64,000 nt of DNA from Antedon bifida (lineage: Eukaryota; Echinodermata; Crinoidea; Comatulida; Antedonidae), in contig OY727096.1 in assembly GCA_963402885.1 (NCBI GenBank), positions 6,820,001-6,884,000 on the forward strand, in the 5' to 3' direction. This document shows positions 32,101-42,160 of this stretch, one piece after another. The first letter of the stretch is position 1; each line of letters opens with the position of its first letter. The notes below the pieces were generated by a model. It was not told the DNA's origin. It did not search any database and worked only from the letters and a program-made list of their open reading frames with translations. Both the position numbers and the translations under genes were made by a program.

Positions 32101-35100
32101 TGCGTATATCAGTACAAAATGACCTATTGAAGACGGCATACGTTTAGGTCATGATAAAAATATGTCTCGGGCCCAGCGTGAGTCCCACGTTGTCGGCATA
32201 CTATTTGGAAACCTGAGCGCCTGATTCAAGCAGGGTCCATATTGAATTAGCTTGAGCAGAGGTTCAAAATAGGAGTTGAAATTTAAGTATTACAGAATCA
32301 CATACACGGCGTGTAATGATATTAAATAGAAGTGTGATAAGATGAAAATATTTTAAAATTCAATTTAATAGGCCTATCGTTTCATTTCACAAGGGTGACT
32401 TATTTAGTTTCACATGAAACCCTCGTTTGAATTTAGTATACGATTTTATTTTGAATTTTCTGGTGCCGAATTGTGAAAGAATCAGAAGACGCGTCTCTCA
32501 ATTATCATTTAAAGTCATGAAGAAATTATGTTTTTATTAGCAACCCCCCTCACAATCTGAGGAATGATTTAATATAGCTGAATTCCATGAGGAGGCCGAT
32601 CGTTCTGAACCGCCTGAACTTGAACTAGTAGTTTGTTGTTCTTGTGTTATGAAATACTAGACTTGGTCGACCCTTCCCCAAAAATCTCACTGATTTAAAA
32701 CTGTAGAGGTTGTTCGCATCCATATCATTGTGAATGAATTGACAAAATTTACGGCTTGTGTAGACATAGGTCTAAGGCTAGGCCGAAAGGTAGCTAGTTG
32801 TCGAAATCCCCCGTGGTACCTCGTGCCTACATTTTTCCCTGATGAGGATGTATCGTAAGTATAACTCTTGTATGTTTCTTAAACATTCTATCACCTCATA
32901 CATTACATTTCGATAAATCAAAATATCAAGAATGCTTCACACAGAGCAGGAAACGTCTTATATTTAAGGAATTTATGAACAAGTCAAATGTTTGCTTATA
33001 ATAATTTACGTAATAAGGAAACTATTTTAACATTATGTAACAGAACAGGAAATATTTCAACATACATTTAAGATATTTGAGTAAAAATCGTATGTTATCG
33101 AGCTATGCTATAATTTGTTCGTTTATTAATATTACACATAATTTAAGAAAACGAATTAAGAACAAATTCAAATTGAATATTTTGAAGTTGTAATATTTTA
33201 ATATTAAAAATGGACAGAAGTAAATAATATTTTTAGAAAGAGTTATTGCTGCATAACGTTTTCAGAGAGGCGTAAACAGAATCCTTATTTTTATGTAACG
33301 GATGGAAATAAATTAATGTTGTAATAAAAAAAATGAATAGGCCTATTTAAATAATAAGATGTTAGCTATTGTAGCCTTCTTGTGTCTGTAAAGCTCTGTC
33401 TACACTATCACACTTTATGTGACAAAACATGTGATGTGCCCATATATGGACACGATGACGTCATATCACTTGGGAAAATCACTTTTTTTGTCAAACCAGT
33501 TTGATAGTGTAGGCTTGGTTCCCACTAGGACGCAATGCAAGGGCGAAAGCCGTAACGTAAGCGAATTGACCAATAAAAGCGGTGGATTAATCTAACTGTC
33601 GCTTATGATTGGTCATTCGCTTGCGTTGCCTGTTAGATGGGAACCCGGCTTTAGAGAACATTGAGCTCTTGTTCTCGACGTACACCCGGGATGTCACCCC
33701 GGTCAATATCATATATCAGACACTATAATAATGAAATACATTGTATTTTGAAGGTCTCTTTGGTCCGTATATGAAACATAATTGCCGTAAAATAGGACAT
33801 ATACGGTCCGTTAGGCATAATTAAACTCGTCTGACGTACCATAGCGGGACCATAGCCAAAAGGGAGTTATGATAAAACAGAAACAGACACGAACTTGTGT
33901 TTTTAAAATGCGTCGCAATAGTTAAATGCCTTAAAGTGTATTTCGTTATGTATGCTCTATATTTAATGACGGTATGAAATAGGTCTGGAAATTAAGAATG
34001 TCATCATGATTTCAGTCATTCAAACCAGAAATACCATAGCGCTTGCTATATGGACATATCGTCAGTTGCCAACTAATTGAGGAACCAAATTAATGGGTTT
34101 CCGATTGTATGAACAATTAAATAAATTGGCAATAGTCAATTAGAATGGAATAATACAAATTATGTGATTACTTTTGTTTTTAATTTGTGGTTTTTCAGTG
34201 TATCTTTCGTCTGCTTGGTAGCGCCCTATAACTTTTTGAATACTAAAGCGTGGTTCCCACTAAAACGCAACGCAGCGACGTATCAACGCAAAGTACTGTA
34301 TTGCGTAATCACAAGTGGGAAACTGACGACTCATAAATAGTGTTGCAAACATCGTAGGTTTGATTTCACACAGACGGGGGCAAACACAATGATTGGAAGG
34401 GCATTTTCTTACGTTGCGTAGATTAGGTCGCTAGTTGGAACCAAGCTTAAGCGATTATGTACGATAGCAGAGAAATATTTAAAGTTATATGATGATTAAA
34501 ATAGATCGCCGTTCATTATTTATAATATGATCTTAGGATGATGCTTCCATATACATTTATTGCATTGCATCTTGACTTACCTGGATATAAGGTTGTTAAC
34601 ATATTATATGGAATGCTTGATGGTACAGCTGATGGTATATTTTTATCTTCGATCGTCGGAGTTTTCTTAAATACTGCAAAGAAATATGACGGATAACTTT
34701 AGATAATACAGGTATTAAGTATCTTCATATTATTATTCACATGTATCGCCTTGTATCATGTACCATACCTAACCCTCTAACTTTACATGATACATGAACC
34801 ACATGTGATACAAATGAGATGCTGAATTATGTAATTTTCCTATGAATATGATAACGACAAATTTGTTCGTGGAGATACAGATTTTGTTTACAGATATTAG
34901 AAAAAGAAATAATAACCAAAAGCTATGAATAAAAAAATGTCACTAAATTTTGTCGTCAGTAATTTAAGGTAATATACGCTTTTATTTTTTATTTTATTTT
35001 GATCGTCAGTCAGCATCCTTTTTTGCCGTCGTCGACGACCTCGTATTCGTTCGAGATTGCCCATCAACACTGATATCATTTAATAAATATATGCATTAGA

Positions 35101-37522
35101 TCAGATTTTAAACTGCTTATTAAACACACATGTGACTAGTGCATCCAAGGCCCCGATTACTTCAAATATTTACAAAACAAAGTAGTATGGACATGTACAT
35201 TATGAGCCGGAATGCTCACATAGAAATATTTTGTAACCACAACAGAACCAGACGTCGGAGTACTTGATTAAGAGGTTTATAATAATTATCTAGAAAAATG
35301 ATAGAACCCGTATGTATAACCAAAACTTGGTTCTCATCGTAAGGACGTAAGCCGTTGCGAATTGACCAATAAAAAGTGAGGTTTATTCTAACTGTTGCTT
35401 ATGATTGGTCAATTCGTTTTCGTTGCGGCTTACTTTGCATGCATCCTAGTGGGACCGGGGGAGGACAACTCCGGGACCCACTGATGGGGATGTCCACCGA
35501 ATAGGGACTATTATTATATAAATGTTAAACCATAATGTTTCCTCACGTTCATTGCACTGGAAAGGATCTGTATCTATCCTGAGCGCATTTATAAGTATTT
35601 ATAAGATGGTCATAAGAAATAACATAGATTCTATATTTGTATTACCGTTACCGCTCACTGGGGCGGCTATATTGCGTACAATATGTCATTCAATCAATCT
35701 CTTCCTAAAATATATCTTACGATCTATATATACCGTATACGATCTTATTAAATTATGATGAGAGACATGACAGTAGGGCCATAACCTTTAAACAATTTAT
35801 TTGCCTCCCTCGGTGGATTCTGTTACATTTTCACTAGGTATGTACAATCATGTATGGTAATACCTTTAGGGGATCATGTGATAATACATAATGTTTCTCC
35901 TTGTCTCTACTGAACTCCACACCAGGAGAACATAAAGCTGAATAATACGGACCATTAAGTTCATAGTGAGAAAGAATGTAATTTATACGGCCACATCGTT
36001 ACATTCAAGAATACTATACTAATTTGTATCGCCATTTATGGCCGCCCCCAAAATTGAATTTTTTTGTCGTCATAAATTAGTCATCTTTCGGTCTGACGAC
36101 GCGACCAGTCTGCTACGAAATATTAAAATGTGGCTACGCATGCTCATTTACAAATAACGCGAATTTGGCCTTTCCTTTTTAGTAAAAACAAAAATGTTGC
36201 CAATAGGCCTAAACGATAAAATCTTGAGTCAGAGAGCAAACCTATTTCAACGCAGAGATCACCTAACTCGCCTGGTGACGAGTTAAAAGTTAGTTATATA
36301 TTTTATTTCAAAAAAATGTTCATAGGCCTAATAAACCAGACCAGGCACGTAAAAAATATGCAAAAACAACACCAAGAAATACTAAAGAACCAGTAATGAT
36401 CTTATTGATTGTCTTCTTCTTACTATTCTTTTTTTCTGCAAATTATTTTTAACGACTGGAAATCACTTCGGCGTCCCATAGACATTTGTGGCGTGTCGGG
36501 GCGCGCTGACTCAAATTCAAAAACGCCTATTACAACAAACATTAACATTACATTAAATGTTTATAAGCCTATGTTAACAATTAAAGTGTCTTGAGATGTC
36601 TTTCAGACGACATTATTAAAACTGATGGCAATCTAATAATCATATCAATGCGAAAAATAAAAAATATTTGTATTCATTAGGGCCCATTTAACGCTACACG
36701 TATTGGTAACGGATGGGCACCTGTTACGCGCTATGTCATGTGTAATCAATCATTTCACTACGCATGCTAACAACTTGCTTCTGATAGCTCACAGGAACAT
36801 AGGCCTATACAATTTCACCATTTACAGAAAAAGGTAGAGTGAAAATGATTTTAAAAGCTTTAAAATGTATCGGTATTAACTTAAAGATGTATTGTTCCCC
36901 CAAAAACATGAAAAAAAATTAATAAAATCAGACTTTGAATAGATTATTTTGTAGTTTTAATAAAACAAAAAATCCGGGAAAAATTCAATGTTTCCACTTA
37001 TAAAATGACAAAATAAGTGGTTAAATTCAACCAAAACCCATTGGCTGGCAGCCAATTTTACTATTTTTTGCTTTAAATTACAGTTTTTTAGACATTACTT
37101 TTTTTTCCGACCCAATTTTTGGTCAAAGTGGATAACTATAGGTGACATTAAAATGGCATATTCAACAACAAAATTCTTAAGAATTATTTTTTTAGGGAGA
37201 CAATATATCTTAAATACACTGATTCGGTAAATTAAAAAGAGAAATGCAGAAGGGAGGGGACGACCTGGGGAGGTTCTTGGTAGCGGTTTACTAAAATAAT
37301 AGCATTACCTGTTAGCGCCAGCGCTACTGAAACAGCACCAATGGTGAGAAGAAATATAAAAAGACATGCGATTATGAGTATTTTCTTTCTTCTTTTCTTT
37401 TTCTCTTTGTCTTGTAGAGCTTCCAGTGTCGTCATGTATGGACGATACGTTCTTACTCCGTTCAGCCTATCTACTTGTAAAGGTGTATGGAACGTTGGGT
37501 TGTCAATTATCGTTGTTTTTGT
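20164..37522 (-). CDS. Type II membrane SEA-mucin-EGF-Frizzled protein (5' exon missing)
   Basis: Twenty-one exons read from 37522 down to 20164 give 3579 bases, 1192 residues and a stop, with every splice phase matching. Order: basic cytoplasmic tail (about 46 residues, ending KEKKKRRKK); one hydrophobic anchor (residues about 47-67); linker; SEA domain over three exons with GSVVV; 245-residue Thr/Pro-rich stalk; EGF 1-3; Frizzled CRD 1; EGF 4-5; Frizzled CRD 2; EGF 6-11; nine-residue tail. A single internal anchor preceded by basic residues implies a type II protein with the C-terminus outside. SEA domains of this kind often self-cleave. Frizzled CRDs bind Wnts or related lipidated ligands in known families. 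I know no named protein with this exact order. The first exon, entering phase 0 at 37522, was not found. Confidence 0.88.
20378..20491 (-). CDS. EGF 11, exon m20
   Basis: [16 protein letters not shown] and [12 protein letters not shown] give six cysteines. INDGTDYSC resembles the calcium-binding EGF core (D/N then aromatic), but the N-terminal D-x-D/N-E is lacking. Confidence 0.92.
20725..20815. mobile_element. Single arm of the fold-back element
   Basis: It matches one arm of 15838-16001 (catattgatcgaaacgt, agttcttttcagaacta, gcaaacttt). It lies in the intron before EGF 11. Confidence 0.8.
20960..21076 (-). CDS. EGF 10, exon m19
   Basis: [15 protein letters not shown] is followed by [25 protein letters not shown] is an N-glycosylation sequon. 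Confidence 0.92.
21245..21379 (-). CDS. EGF 9, exon m18
   Basis: [15 protein letters not shown] carries O-glucose and O-fucose type motifs. The donor is gttcgt, unusually weak for this gene. Confidence 0.88.
21601..21708 (-). CDS. EGF 8, exon m17
   Basis: [13 protein letters not shown] is a compact EGF with an O-fucose-type site. It ends [14 protein letters not shown]. Confidence 0.92.
21905..22325. repeat. 40-bp minisatellite, block 1
   Basis: About ten imperfect units of the form gagttgccctttaagcacaa then gtacttcagaagttaaaccc fill the intron between EGF 7 and EGF 8. Confidence 0.92.
22326..22589. other. Unrelated 264-bp sequence splitting the minisatellite
   Basis: The 40-bp units stop at 22325 and resume at 22590. 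The interruption (A/T-rich, with gaggcgaaccccagaaagtg) is probably an inserted element, but I found no terminal repeats. Confidence 0.5.
22590..23028. repeat. 40-bp minisatellite, block 2
   Basis: About eleven units of the same consensus as block 1, ending about 12 bases before exon m16. Confidence 0.92.
23041..23172 (-). CDS. EGF 7, exon m16
   Basis: [15 protein letters not shown] is followed by a 12-residue loop and [13 protein letters not shown]. The donor gtaagt abuts the minisatellite. Confidence 0.92.
23390..23462 (-). mobile_element. tRNA-like fragment (minus)
   Basis: On the minus strand ggggttcgaaacttg is a B-box match, preceded by a gattagactatggact-like head. It is probably a SINE remnant. 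Confidence 0.4.
23665..23775 (-). CDS. EGF 6, exon m15
   Basis: [15 protein letters not shown] is followed by [15 protein letters not shown] is an N-glycosylation sequon. Confidence 0.92.
24110..24517 (-). CDS. Frizzled cysteine-rich domain 2, exon m14
   Basis: A single 408-base exon holds ten cysteines in Frizzled CRD order: [35 protein letters not shown] and IC. The motifs [15 protein letters not shown] and PRTACKSLC are characteristic. I place the start at 24517 because the tract tttactttactcttaaag precedes it and phase 1 fits. The frame continues upstream to 24677 without domain signal, so a longer exon cannot be excluded. Confidence 0.9.
24731..24865 (-). CDS. EGF 5, exon m13
   Basis: [13 protein letters not shown] is followed by [12 protein letters not shown] and an acidic tail EIEEGSE. 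LNGATC fits the O-fucose motif. Confidence 0.92.
25164..25292 (-). CDS. EGF 4, exon m12
   Basis: [15 protein letters not shown] fits both O-glucose and O-fucose motifs. It ends [12 protein letters not shown]. Confidence 0.92.
25363..25440 (+). mobile_element. Possible tRNA-like SINE scrap
   Basis: Only an A-box-like tggtctagtggcaggcgag and a poor B-box-like aggtttgaag are visible. Confidence 0.3.
25623..25780 (-). CDS. Frizzled CRD 1, second half, exon m11
   Basis: It joins m10 in phase 2 (AG plus T gives Ser). It carries [20 protein letters not shown] and EEVCIGP, the last four CRD cysteines. Confidence 0.9.
26195..26357. repeat. Interspersed repeat, copy 1
   Basis: The stretch (catgtccctgtagtatattc to ctcgggtaccccgagtaaaa) recurs inverted at 62886-63045 in the oxidase gene. 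It ends about 15 bases from exon m10. Confidence 0.8.
26372..26621 (-). CDS. Frizzled CRD 1, first half, exon m10
   Basis: [10 protein letters not shown] and QVPYNTS open the domain, then [15 protein letters not shown] and PRSAC. With m11 it totals ten cysteines, the canonical CRD number. The split intron inside this CRD is absent from CRD 2. Confidence 0.92.
26789..26917 (-). CDS. EGF 3, exon m9
   Basis: [15 protein letters not shown] is followed by [26 protein letters not shown] fits the O-glucose motif. Confidence 0.92.
27140..27250 (-). CDS. EGF 2, exon m8
   Basis: [14 protein letters not shown] is followed by [20 protein letters not shown] fits the O-fucose motif. Confidence 0.92.
27349..27511. 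mobile_element. MITE family 1, copy e
   Basis: The termini aaagctctgtctacactaag and gtgtagacggagcttta bound a longer copy with two ccatatttggg units. It lies in the intron between EGF 1 and EGF 2. Confidence 0.85.
27642..27764 (-). CDS. EGF 1, exon m7
   Basis: [15 protein letters not shown] is followed by [12 protein letters not shown]. It is the first EGF after the mucin stalk. Confidence 0.92.
27907..28641 (-). CDS. Thr/Pro-rich mucin-like stalk, exon m6
   Basis: One 735-base exon encodes about 245 residues dominated by Thr and Pro, with five-residue repeats PTTTQ in the middle, no cysteines, and many potential O-glycosylation sites. It begins after cctcag and I end it at gtacgt because that gives phase 1 into EGF 1. 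It probably forms an extended, heavily glycosylated spacer between the SEA domain and the EGF/Frizzled head. The plus-strand open frame across it (27987-28481) is a shadow of the repeats. Confidence 0.88.
28240..28350. repeat. 15-bp coding minisatellite in the mucin exon
   Basis: Tandem gttgttggttgtgt-type units encode PTTTQ on the minus strand. Such arrays vary readily in copy number. Confidence 0.75.
28952..29130 (-). CDS. SEA domain, third exon m5 (cleavage motif)
   Basis: The exon opens with the end of an Arg codon and [16 protein letters not shown] is the self-cleavage sequence of SEA domains such as MUC1 (cut between Gly and Ser). The remainder completes the SEA fold and runs into the stalk. 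Confidence 0.9.
29646..29713 (-). CDS. SEA domain, second exon m4
   Basis: [19 protein letters not shown] is the central SEA helix region. It enters in phase 0 and leaves in phase 2. Confidence 0.85.
30178..30250 (-). mobile_element. Inverted duplicate of the retroelement 5' piece
   Basis: It is the reverse complement of 30664-30722 (gcgttgcgaaag, ggtatggtttgagttacggc, aacaatgtattaccgacgat). This could reflect twin-priming inversion of the fragment at 30668. Confidence 0.7.
30668..31048 (+). pseudogene. Non-LTR retrotransposon C-terminal fragment
   Basis: The open frame reads [20 protein letters not shown], then [13 protein letters not shown] and [17 protein letters not shown]. This resembles the tail after the reverse transcriptase domain in non-LTR elements (compare Y-I-R-Y-x-G-H-x-x-R). 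No catalytic domain remains, so it is a dead fragment. It lies in the SEA intron. Confidence 0.6.
31225..31325 (-). CDS. SEA domain, first exon m3
   Basis: It enters in phase 1 after attacag with [20 protein letters not shown]. It leaves in phase 0 at a strong donor (TTAGCA then gtaaga). The open frame continues past the donor, but only splicing here joins SEA part two in frame. Confidence 0.85.
31330..33389. other. Intron between linker and SEA exons, part 1
   Basis: I see no exon here. The sequence is AT-rich with scattered taggccta words and no strong internal repeat. Confidence 0.5.
33390..33511. mobile_element. MITE family 1, copy f (right end replaced)
   Basis: The left end aaagctctgtctacactatc and core are intact. 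The right end stops at tagtgta and runs straight into MITE family 2. Confidence 0.8.
33511..33653. mobile_element. MITE family 2-like element, copy b
   Basis: aggcttggttcccactagga and gatgggaacccggcttta are inverted ends. The inner stem is gcgaattgaccaataaaagc versus gcttatgattggtcattcgc. 35323-35455 is its closest relative. Confidence 0.8.
34244..34449. mobile_element. MITE family 2, copy c (complete)
   Basis: taaagcgtggttcccact and agttggaaccaagctta are inverted ends about 206 bp apart. The inner words match 19269 and 40653. Confidence 0.8.
34581..34673 (-). CDS. Linker exon m2
   Basis: A 31-codon exon ([19 protein letters not shown] and on) joins anchor and SEA domain. Acceptor ctgcag-type and donor gtaagt are both clear, and both phases are 1. 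No domain is recognisable. Confidence 0.75.
35323..35455. mobile_element. MITE family 2-like element, copy d
   Basis: aaaacttggttctcatcg and gcatcctagtgggacc flank the gaattgaccaataaaaagtg/gcttatgattggtcaattcg stem shared with 33511-33653. Confidence 0.75.
36882..37205. repeat. Interspersed repeat starting ttaaagatgtattg, copy 2
   Basis: It is related to 18107-18390. It ends about 100 bases from the membrane-anchor exon. Confidence 0.6.
37309..37522 (-). CDS. Cytoplasmic tail and signal-anchor exon m1
   Basis: After a strong acceptor (tttcttgttatttacag), the frame encodes a polar tail ending KEKKKRRKK and the hydrophobic segment [20 protein letters not shown]. It leaves in phase 1 at gtaatg. 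It enters in phase 0, so the initiator exon lies upstream on the minus strand. The Met inside the upstream open frame precedes the acceptor and is not favoured. Confidence 0.8.
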
Positions 37523-38435
37523 CTGTAAATAACAAGAAAGAAATGTCATGTTTCGAACACATTTATACATAGTTTGCATAGCATTATAGGCAATATCTTA
37601 AATACAGCATCACACATATTATTTTTGCCATAACCTTAAATAATTATAATATTAAACAAGAAACATGTTACAAACATTACGTCACAGTTTGTAACACGCT
37701 GTACGTCACTCTGTATCGGCAAATAGAATTTTACCGCACACAATATCTTGTCAATAATATGTTGTTACCAAATTAAGTTATTATTATTGAAGCGGAAATA
37801 AAGACATTTCACTTTGAATTGACAACCAAACAAAACATACAAACAAAATTACGGCCATCTACAGTGTTTCGACCTCTGACCCTAAACAAAATTTGGACCA
37901 CATGTAAATACACCTTTGCGGGCAGATCAAAGGCAACTTTTTTTTGCAAAACTAGTTTTCCATCTTTGTGTGCAACCTAAACAAAAACTGAATTAACTAG
38001 GTCACGTGATTGTGGATGGGTCAAGTAGCCCTAATGTCCGACAGACGGGAGACATAAACGTTTGCCGATGGATTAGTTAGCCCCTCGTCTTGCTATCAAA
38101 TCCAGGACGCGCTGTCAATATGAGGCACGACCATTACCGCCAACAAAAGAGAGGCAAATACTCAACGGAAAACATGAATAGTCGGGGGAATCTCCGGTAA
38201 TAACATATTGAATAACATCTAGAAATATATAATCCATTCAGTGAAAGCTTTATCGGGGCCACCTTTTAGTGTGGTATTACAAGGATCCCATGTTCATTCG
38301 GCTCGGGTTAAAGGACTACCAATCGTATTTTAATAGCAGTAAGGTGTTCAAATTCCAGAAATCCTAAATGATTTTACAACGGAGCTTAAGATCTTGAGAA
38401 CTCCCTGGCACACAACTCATGAACGTGTATGAGTT

Positions 38436-38692
38436 AAGCGTCATCGTCGAAATAAACGTCATCGTCGAAATAAACGCGTCACCGTAAAAATAAGCGTCAC
38501 CGTCAAAATAAGCGTTATCGTCGAAATAAAGCCTCACCGTCGAAATAAACGTCACCATCAAAATAAACGTCACCGTCGAAATAACGCGTCACCGTAAAAA
38601 TAAGCGTTATCGTCGAAATAAAGCCTCGCCGTCGAAATAAACGTCACCATCGAAATAAATGTCATCGTCAAAATAAACGTACGTTATCACCA
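38436..38692. repeat. 18-bp minisatellite
   Basis: About fourteen imperfect copies of cgtcatcgtcgaaataaa lie in tandem, some with cgcgtcaccgtaaaaataag variants. The repeat gives a false open frame on the minus strand. Confidence 0.92.
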
Positions 38693-40652
38693 AAATGATT
38701 TTCAGTCAATATTACAGTCCATAATGATGATAGCTTTAAGAAAAACAAATTATTAATGAAAACAATTATTATTAGGAGAAGAGATTAACTGATATTTGTT
38801 ACTCCAACGCAATGCTTATGTTGTTTACGTTGTTTTCTTAATCAATTCCGAACACTTTGGATTAAGCACGGTACTAAACACACTTCTTAACAATTACAAC
38901 TTACAACTCACATTTTCGTTTAATGTGTGAAGGCAAGGACCGTTAGCCCCACACAAAACACGATTATGGGACAGGCTACATGTGCTGATCAATCATTGCT
39001 ATACTAGATTCAGAACCATCAGAATACATCAGATACAGTGGTAAATTGTCCACAATCTCACAATTTTCTTGTCGCAACCATGGTGGTGTGTTTTGGTGGT
39101 GCGCGCAACCCTGTCAACTAAATTTTGCTTAGGCCCGACCCAGTGCAATTCAGATTCAATTATCATTCTAACTTTTAATACAATCGTTGTTTGGTCCATC
39201 AAAGGCTCCACTTTTCCAAATTCCCTTCATGAAAATCCTAGTTACGGGCCTGATTTGTGCATCCCACATCTCAATCTGACTTCTTCTAATTATATAATAA
39301 ACAGACCCTACGGGATGAATACATGGTAAAGCAGTAGGTCTAGAAAGTGAGTGAAATTTCACTCTTCTCTTCTATATAAAACATAAAACTAGAGGAAATG
39401 TTGTAACTGCTGGTTATACAGCAATAGTAAATTATTTGCTAATAATTAAGGCATTATTAGTCGATTAGTTGGTCTTTCTTTGTTCATGATTCACTTACTC
39501 ACTATTTTGATTAACTAAATGCGACCGACTGAAAAAATCCCTGGTTTCATTATTGATAAATATTTGTTTAACCTTCCTTAAAGTTGTTTACGGTTCTAAA
39601 AGTTTGATAAAAAGGCAAACTATTATGAGTCACTGGAAGGCACGGCAAACAATGACGTTTGGTAATTAGAGAGCTGAATGTGGGTCGTGTAGGCCTAGCC
39701 TACTGTTTGAGAAATTAATGGCGCACAAAACATATTCCTGAAGACGATTGGCTTCGTTCGGCCTTTGTAGGCATATACATAGTTATCCTCAAGCCTAGAT
39801 TAATATAGTCTTGTTATGACCTAATGGGCCATTACATTTAGGTTCTTTGATATCTATATTAGTTTATATGTTGGTATCTATATTTTCTACAGTATCATAG
39901 TATCCGTTTCGTTTTTACCCTCCTGTTATTGGCGAATTTCTTTTTGCTGTTGGTTGAGTTTGAAAATAAAATAAATAAAAAATAAAATTCAGTAATACAG
40001 CATCACATGTGTTTTGTGATATTAAGGTTTGGCTCCTTTGTGGTCTACTACATTATTATTACCTTTCATAATCGTTTATTAGATGATAACTTAAACATTA
40101 GTGACATTTTAAAATTCCGACTTCTGTTTCAATTCCGGGCCATCGACACATTTTGTAAACAACCTATTCCACGAACTTTTATGTCAATCCCTTCTTGTAT
40201 GATATACAGTACCGGATTTCCATAAACAAATGTACAGTACAATTTATATAGTGGATGATTCTACAATGATTTATATTATTGACCTATGGTGTTTTGATTA
40301 TATGAACCGATGTTTTATACCAACAGCTTCATAAATTAAATACTGTAGGCCTAATTCTTCCGAGAGAACTTCTTTTCTGAATTGGGTCACCTCTTCAGTT
40401 TAACCATTCTGCAAACAATCTCATTACGATTTGTTTCGGCCTACACACGGATAAATCATCGTGTTATAAAGGGTTAATTGGCTTGTAATAGCTTGACAAC
40501 GGTGGCCAGACGGCAAAAGTATATTGAAGAATGTCGCAGAGTCTGTCCTGTCTTCGTATTATTGATTTACATAGGTATGCGTGACCAGTAGTAATAATTT
40601 TTCGTTGATGCGTTTCAACTTGTGCTACATCGGTATCCCACGCAAATGTAGC

Positions 40653-40834
40653 TAAACTTGGTTCCCACTAGCGACGCAACGTAACGCAACGCTAGACGTA
40701 TTGACGCAAAGTGCTGTATTGCGTAATCACAAGTGGGAACCGACAACGCAACAGTACTGCAAACATCGCAGGTTTGATTTCACGCAGGCGGGGGCAAGCA
40801 CAATTAGCGGAAGGGCATTTTCTTACGTTGCGTA
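40653..40834. mobile_element. MITE family 2, copy e
   Basis: It begins taaacttggttcccactag and shares gctgtattgcgtaatcacaa and gggcattttcttacgttgcg with 34244. The right terminus is incomplete. Confidence 0.75.
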
Positions 40835-41484
40835 CGATAGGTTGGTGATATGTATTGTTATTTCTATAAAAGAAAAATTACTTTAGGCCTATTTCATACT
40901 CAACTGCAATTCAAGCATAGTAGGCTACACACCAAGATAAGAAGCTCTTTGACGGCTTACGGTCGACCGTGAAGATAGACCTAAATCACCATGTAGGTTT
41001 AAAGAGGTTTTAACCGATTTCGGCTACGAACTTACAACAATGGCAGTTAAAATGTACTTAACTCCGTAACGCTTCGATGTCTTACCCAATCCATCATCGA
41101 CGAACCTAACCCTTTAAAATGCCATCAATTTATGGTTATCATCCTCGTAATCCACACACATTTTCTGCCATAATCACATTCATAAATATTTAAAGATGTA
41201 TTGATCTCTCGTAAAAAATGTTTAAAAAAAAAACTGACATTTTAAAATTTAATTTTAAATACGAAAACATTTTGATCTCCATAATCCTTTGTCCATGTGT
41301 TCACAAGTTTCATCTATTTGATGTAAAGTGTTGTTAGTATCAGAGGTGATTTTGAATAAAAAATAAGTAGGCCTAGGCCTATATATAAAAACAAGGTTCC
41401 TCTCTTTTTTGGCTTGTTCTTCACCCAACCCATCGGCAGCACACTTAAATATGATGTACAAAACAACATAAGCTCACATCGTAT

Positions 41485-41615
41485 TAAGCTCTGTCTACAC
41501 TATCAAACTAGTTTGAAAAAAAAAAGTGTGATATACTCAAATATGGTAGTGATATGCCCAAATATGGTAATGATATGACATCATCATGTCCATATATGGG
41601 CACATCAAATTTTAA
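41485..41615. mobile_element. MITE family 1, copy g (right end lost)
   Basis: taagctctgtctacactatc is followed by two aatatggtagtgatatgcc-like units and ccatatatgggcacatca. Confidence 0.75.
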
Positions 41616-42089
41616 GCATTAGAAAAAGTAGGACAGTTGCACAATAAATGAAATATTCTGTCAACGAATCATCTGACAGAACAGAAAAGACTGACAAAAG
41701 TGCATTCGTATTGAAATATGTAAGACCTGTCTATATAGGTTGAACAGCGGTGGTATTAATGAGTTGACAGTTTAGTAGAAACTTTAGACCACTCAGTAAT
41801 CTTGCTAATTACTTAATTGCCTAATAAATCAGGCCAAGGGTGAGAATTATGTCTATTGATATCCCATGCTAGGGAACCATTCATTGAAATTGACACGTCA
41901 AGATATAATAGTTACTACACGAGAAATTAAGTACCAATTAAGACACCAGGGGCATTTCATACATTACAAGCTTTGTGTGGATGAACTTCTGATCAATCCT
42001 AGAGTAGGACCTAATGCATCTACAATTTGCAATGTCCTGACGTCAAGGGTGGGAAATCTTGCCAAATGAGTAGAACCACTATTCGGGCC

Positions 42090-42160
42090 TAACAAAGTGT
42101 CCCCTTAATAGGGATGTGTCCCGTAAATATAAGGTTTGTCATAGTGTTAAACATACAATG
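42090..42160. repeat. Scrap of the 'ccccttaatag' repeat
   Basis: tgtccccttaatagggatgt and catagtgttaaacata match words of 7360-7512. Confidence 0.45.

Noticed and set aside
738..37522. One single EGF gene spanning both arrays
   Set aside because: The arrays are on opposite strands, each with its own terminal exon, and their EGF subtypes differ.
38364..38573. Minus-strand open frame with repeated Phe-Ile-Ser/Asp units
   Set aside because: It is a translation of the 18-bp minisatellite.
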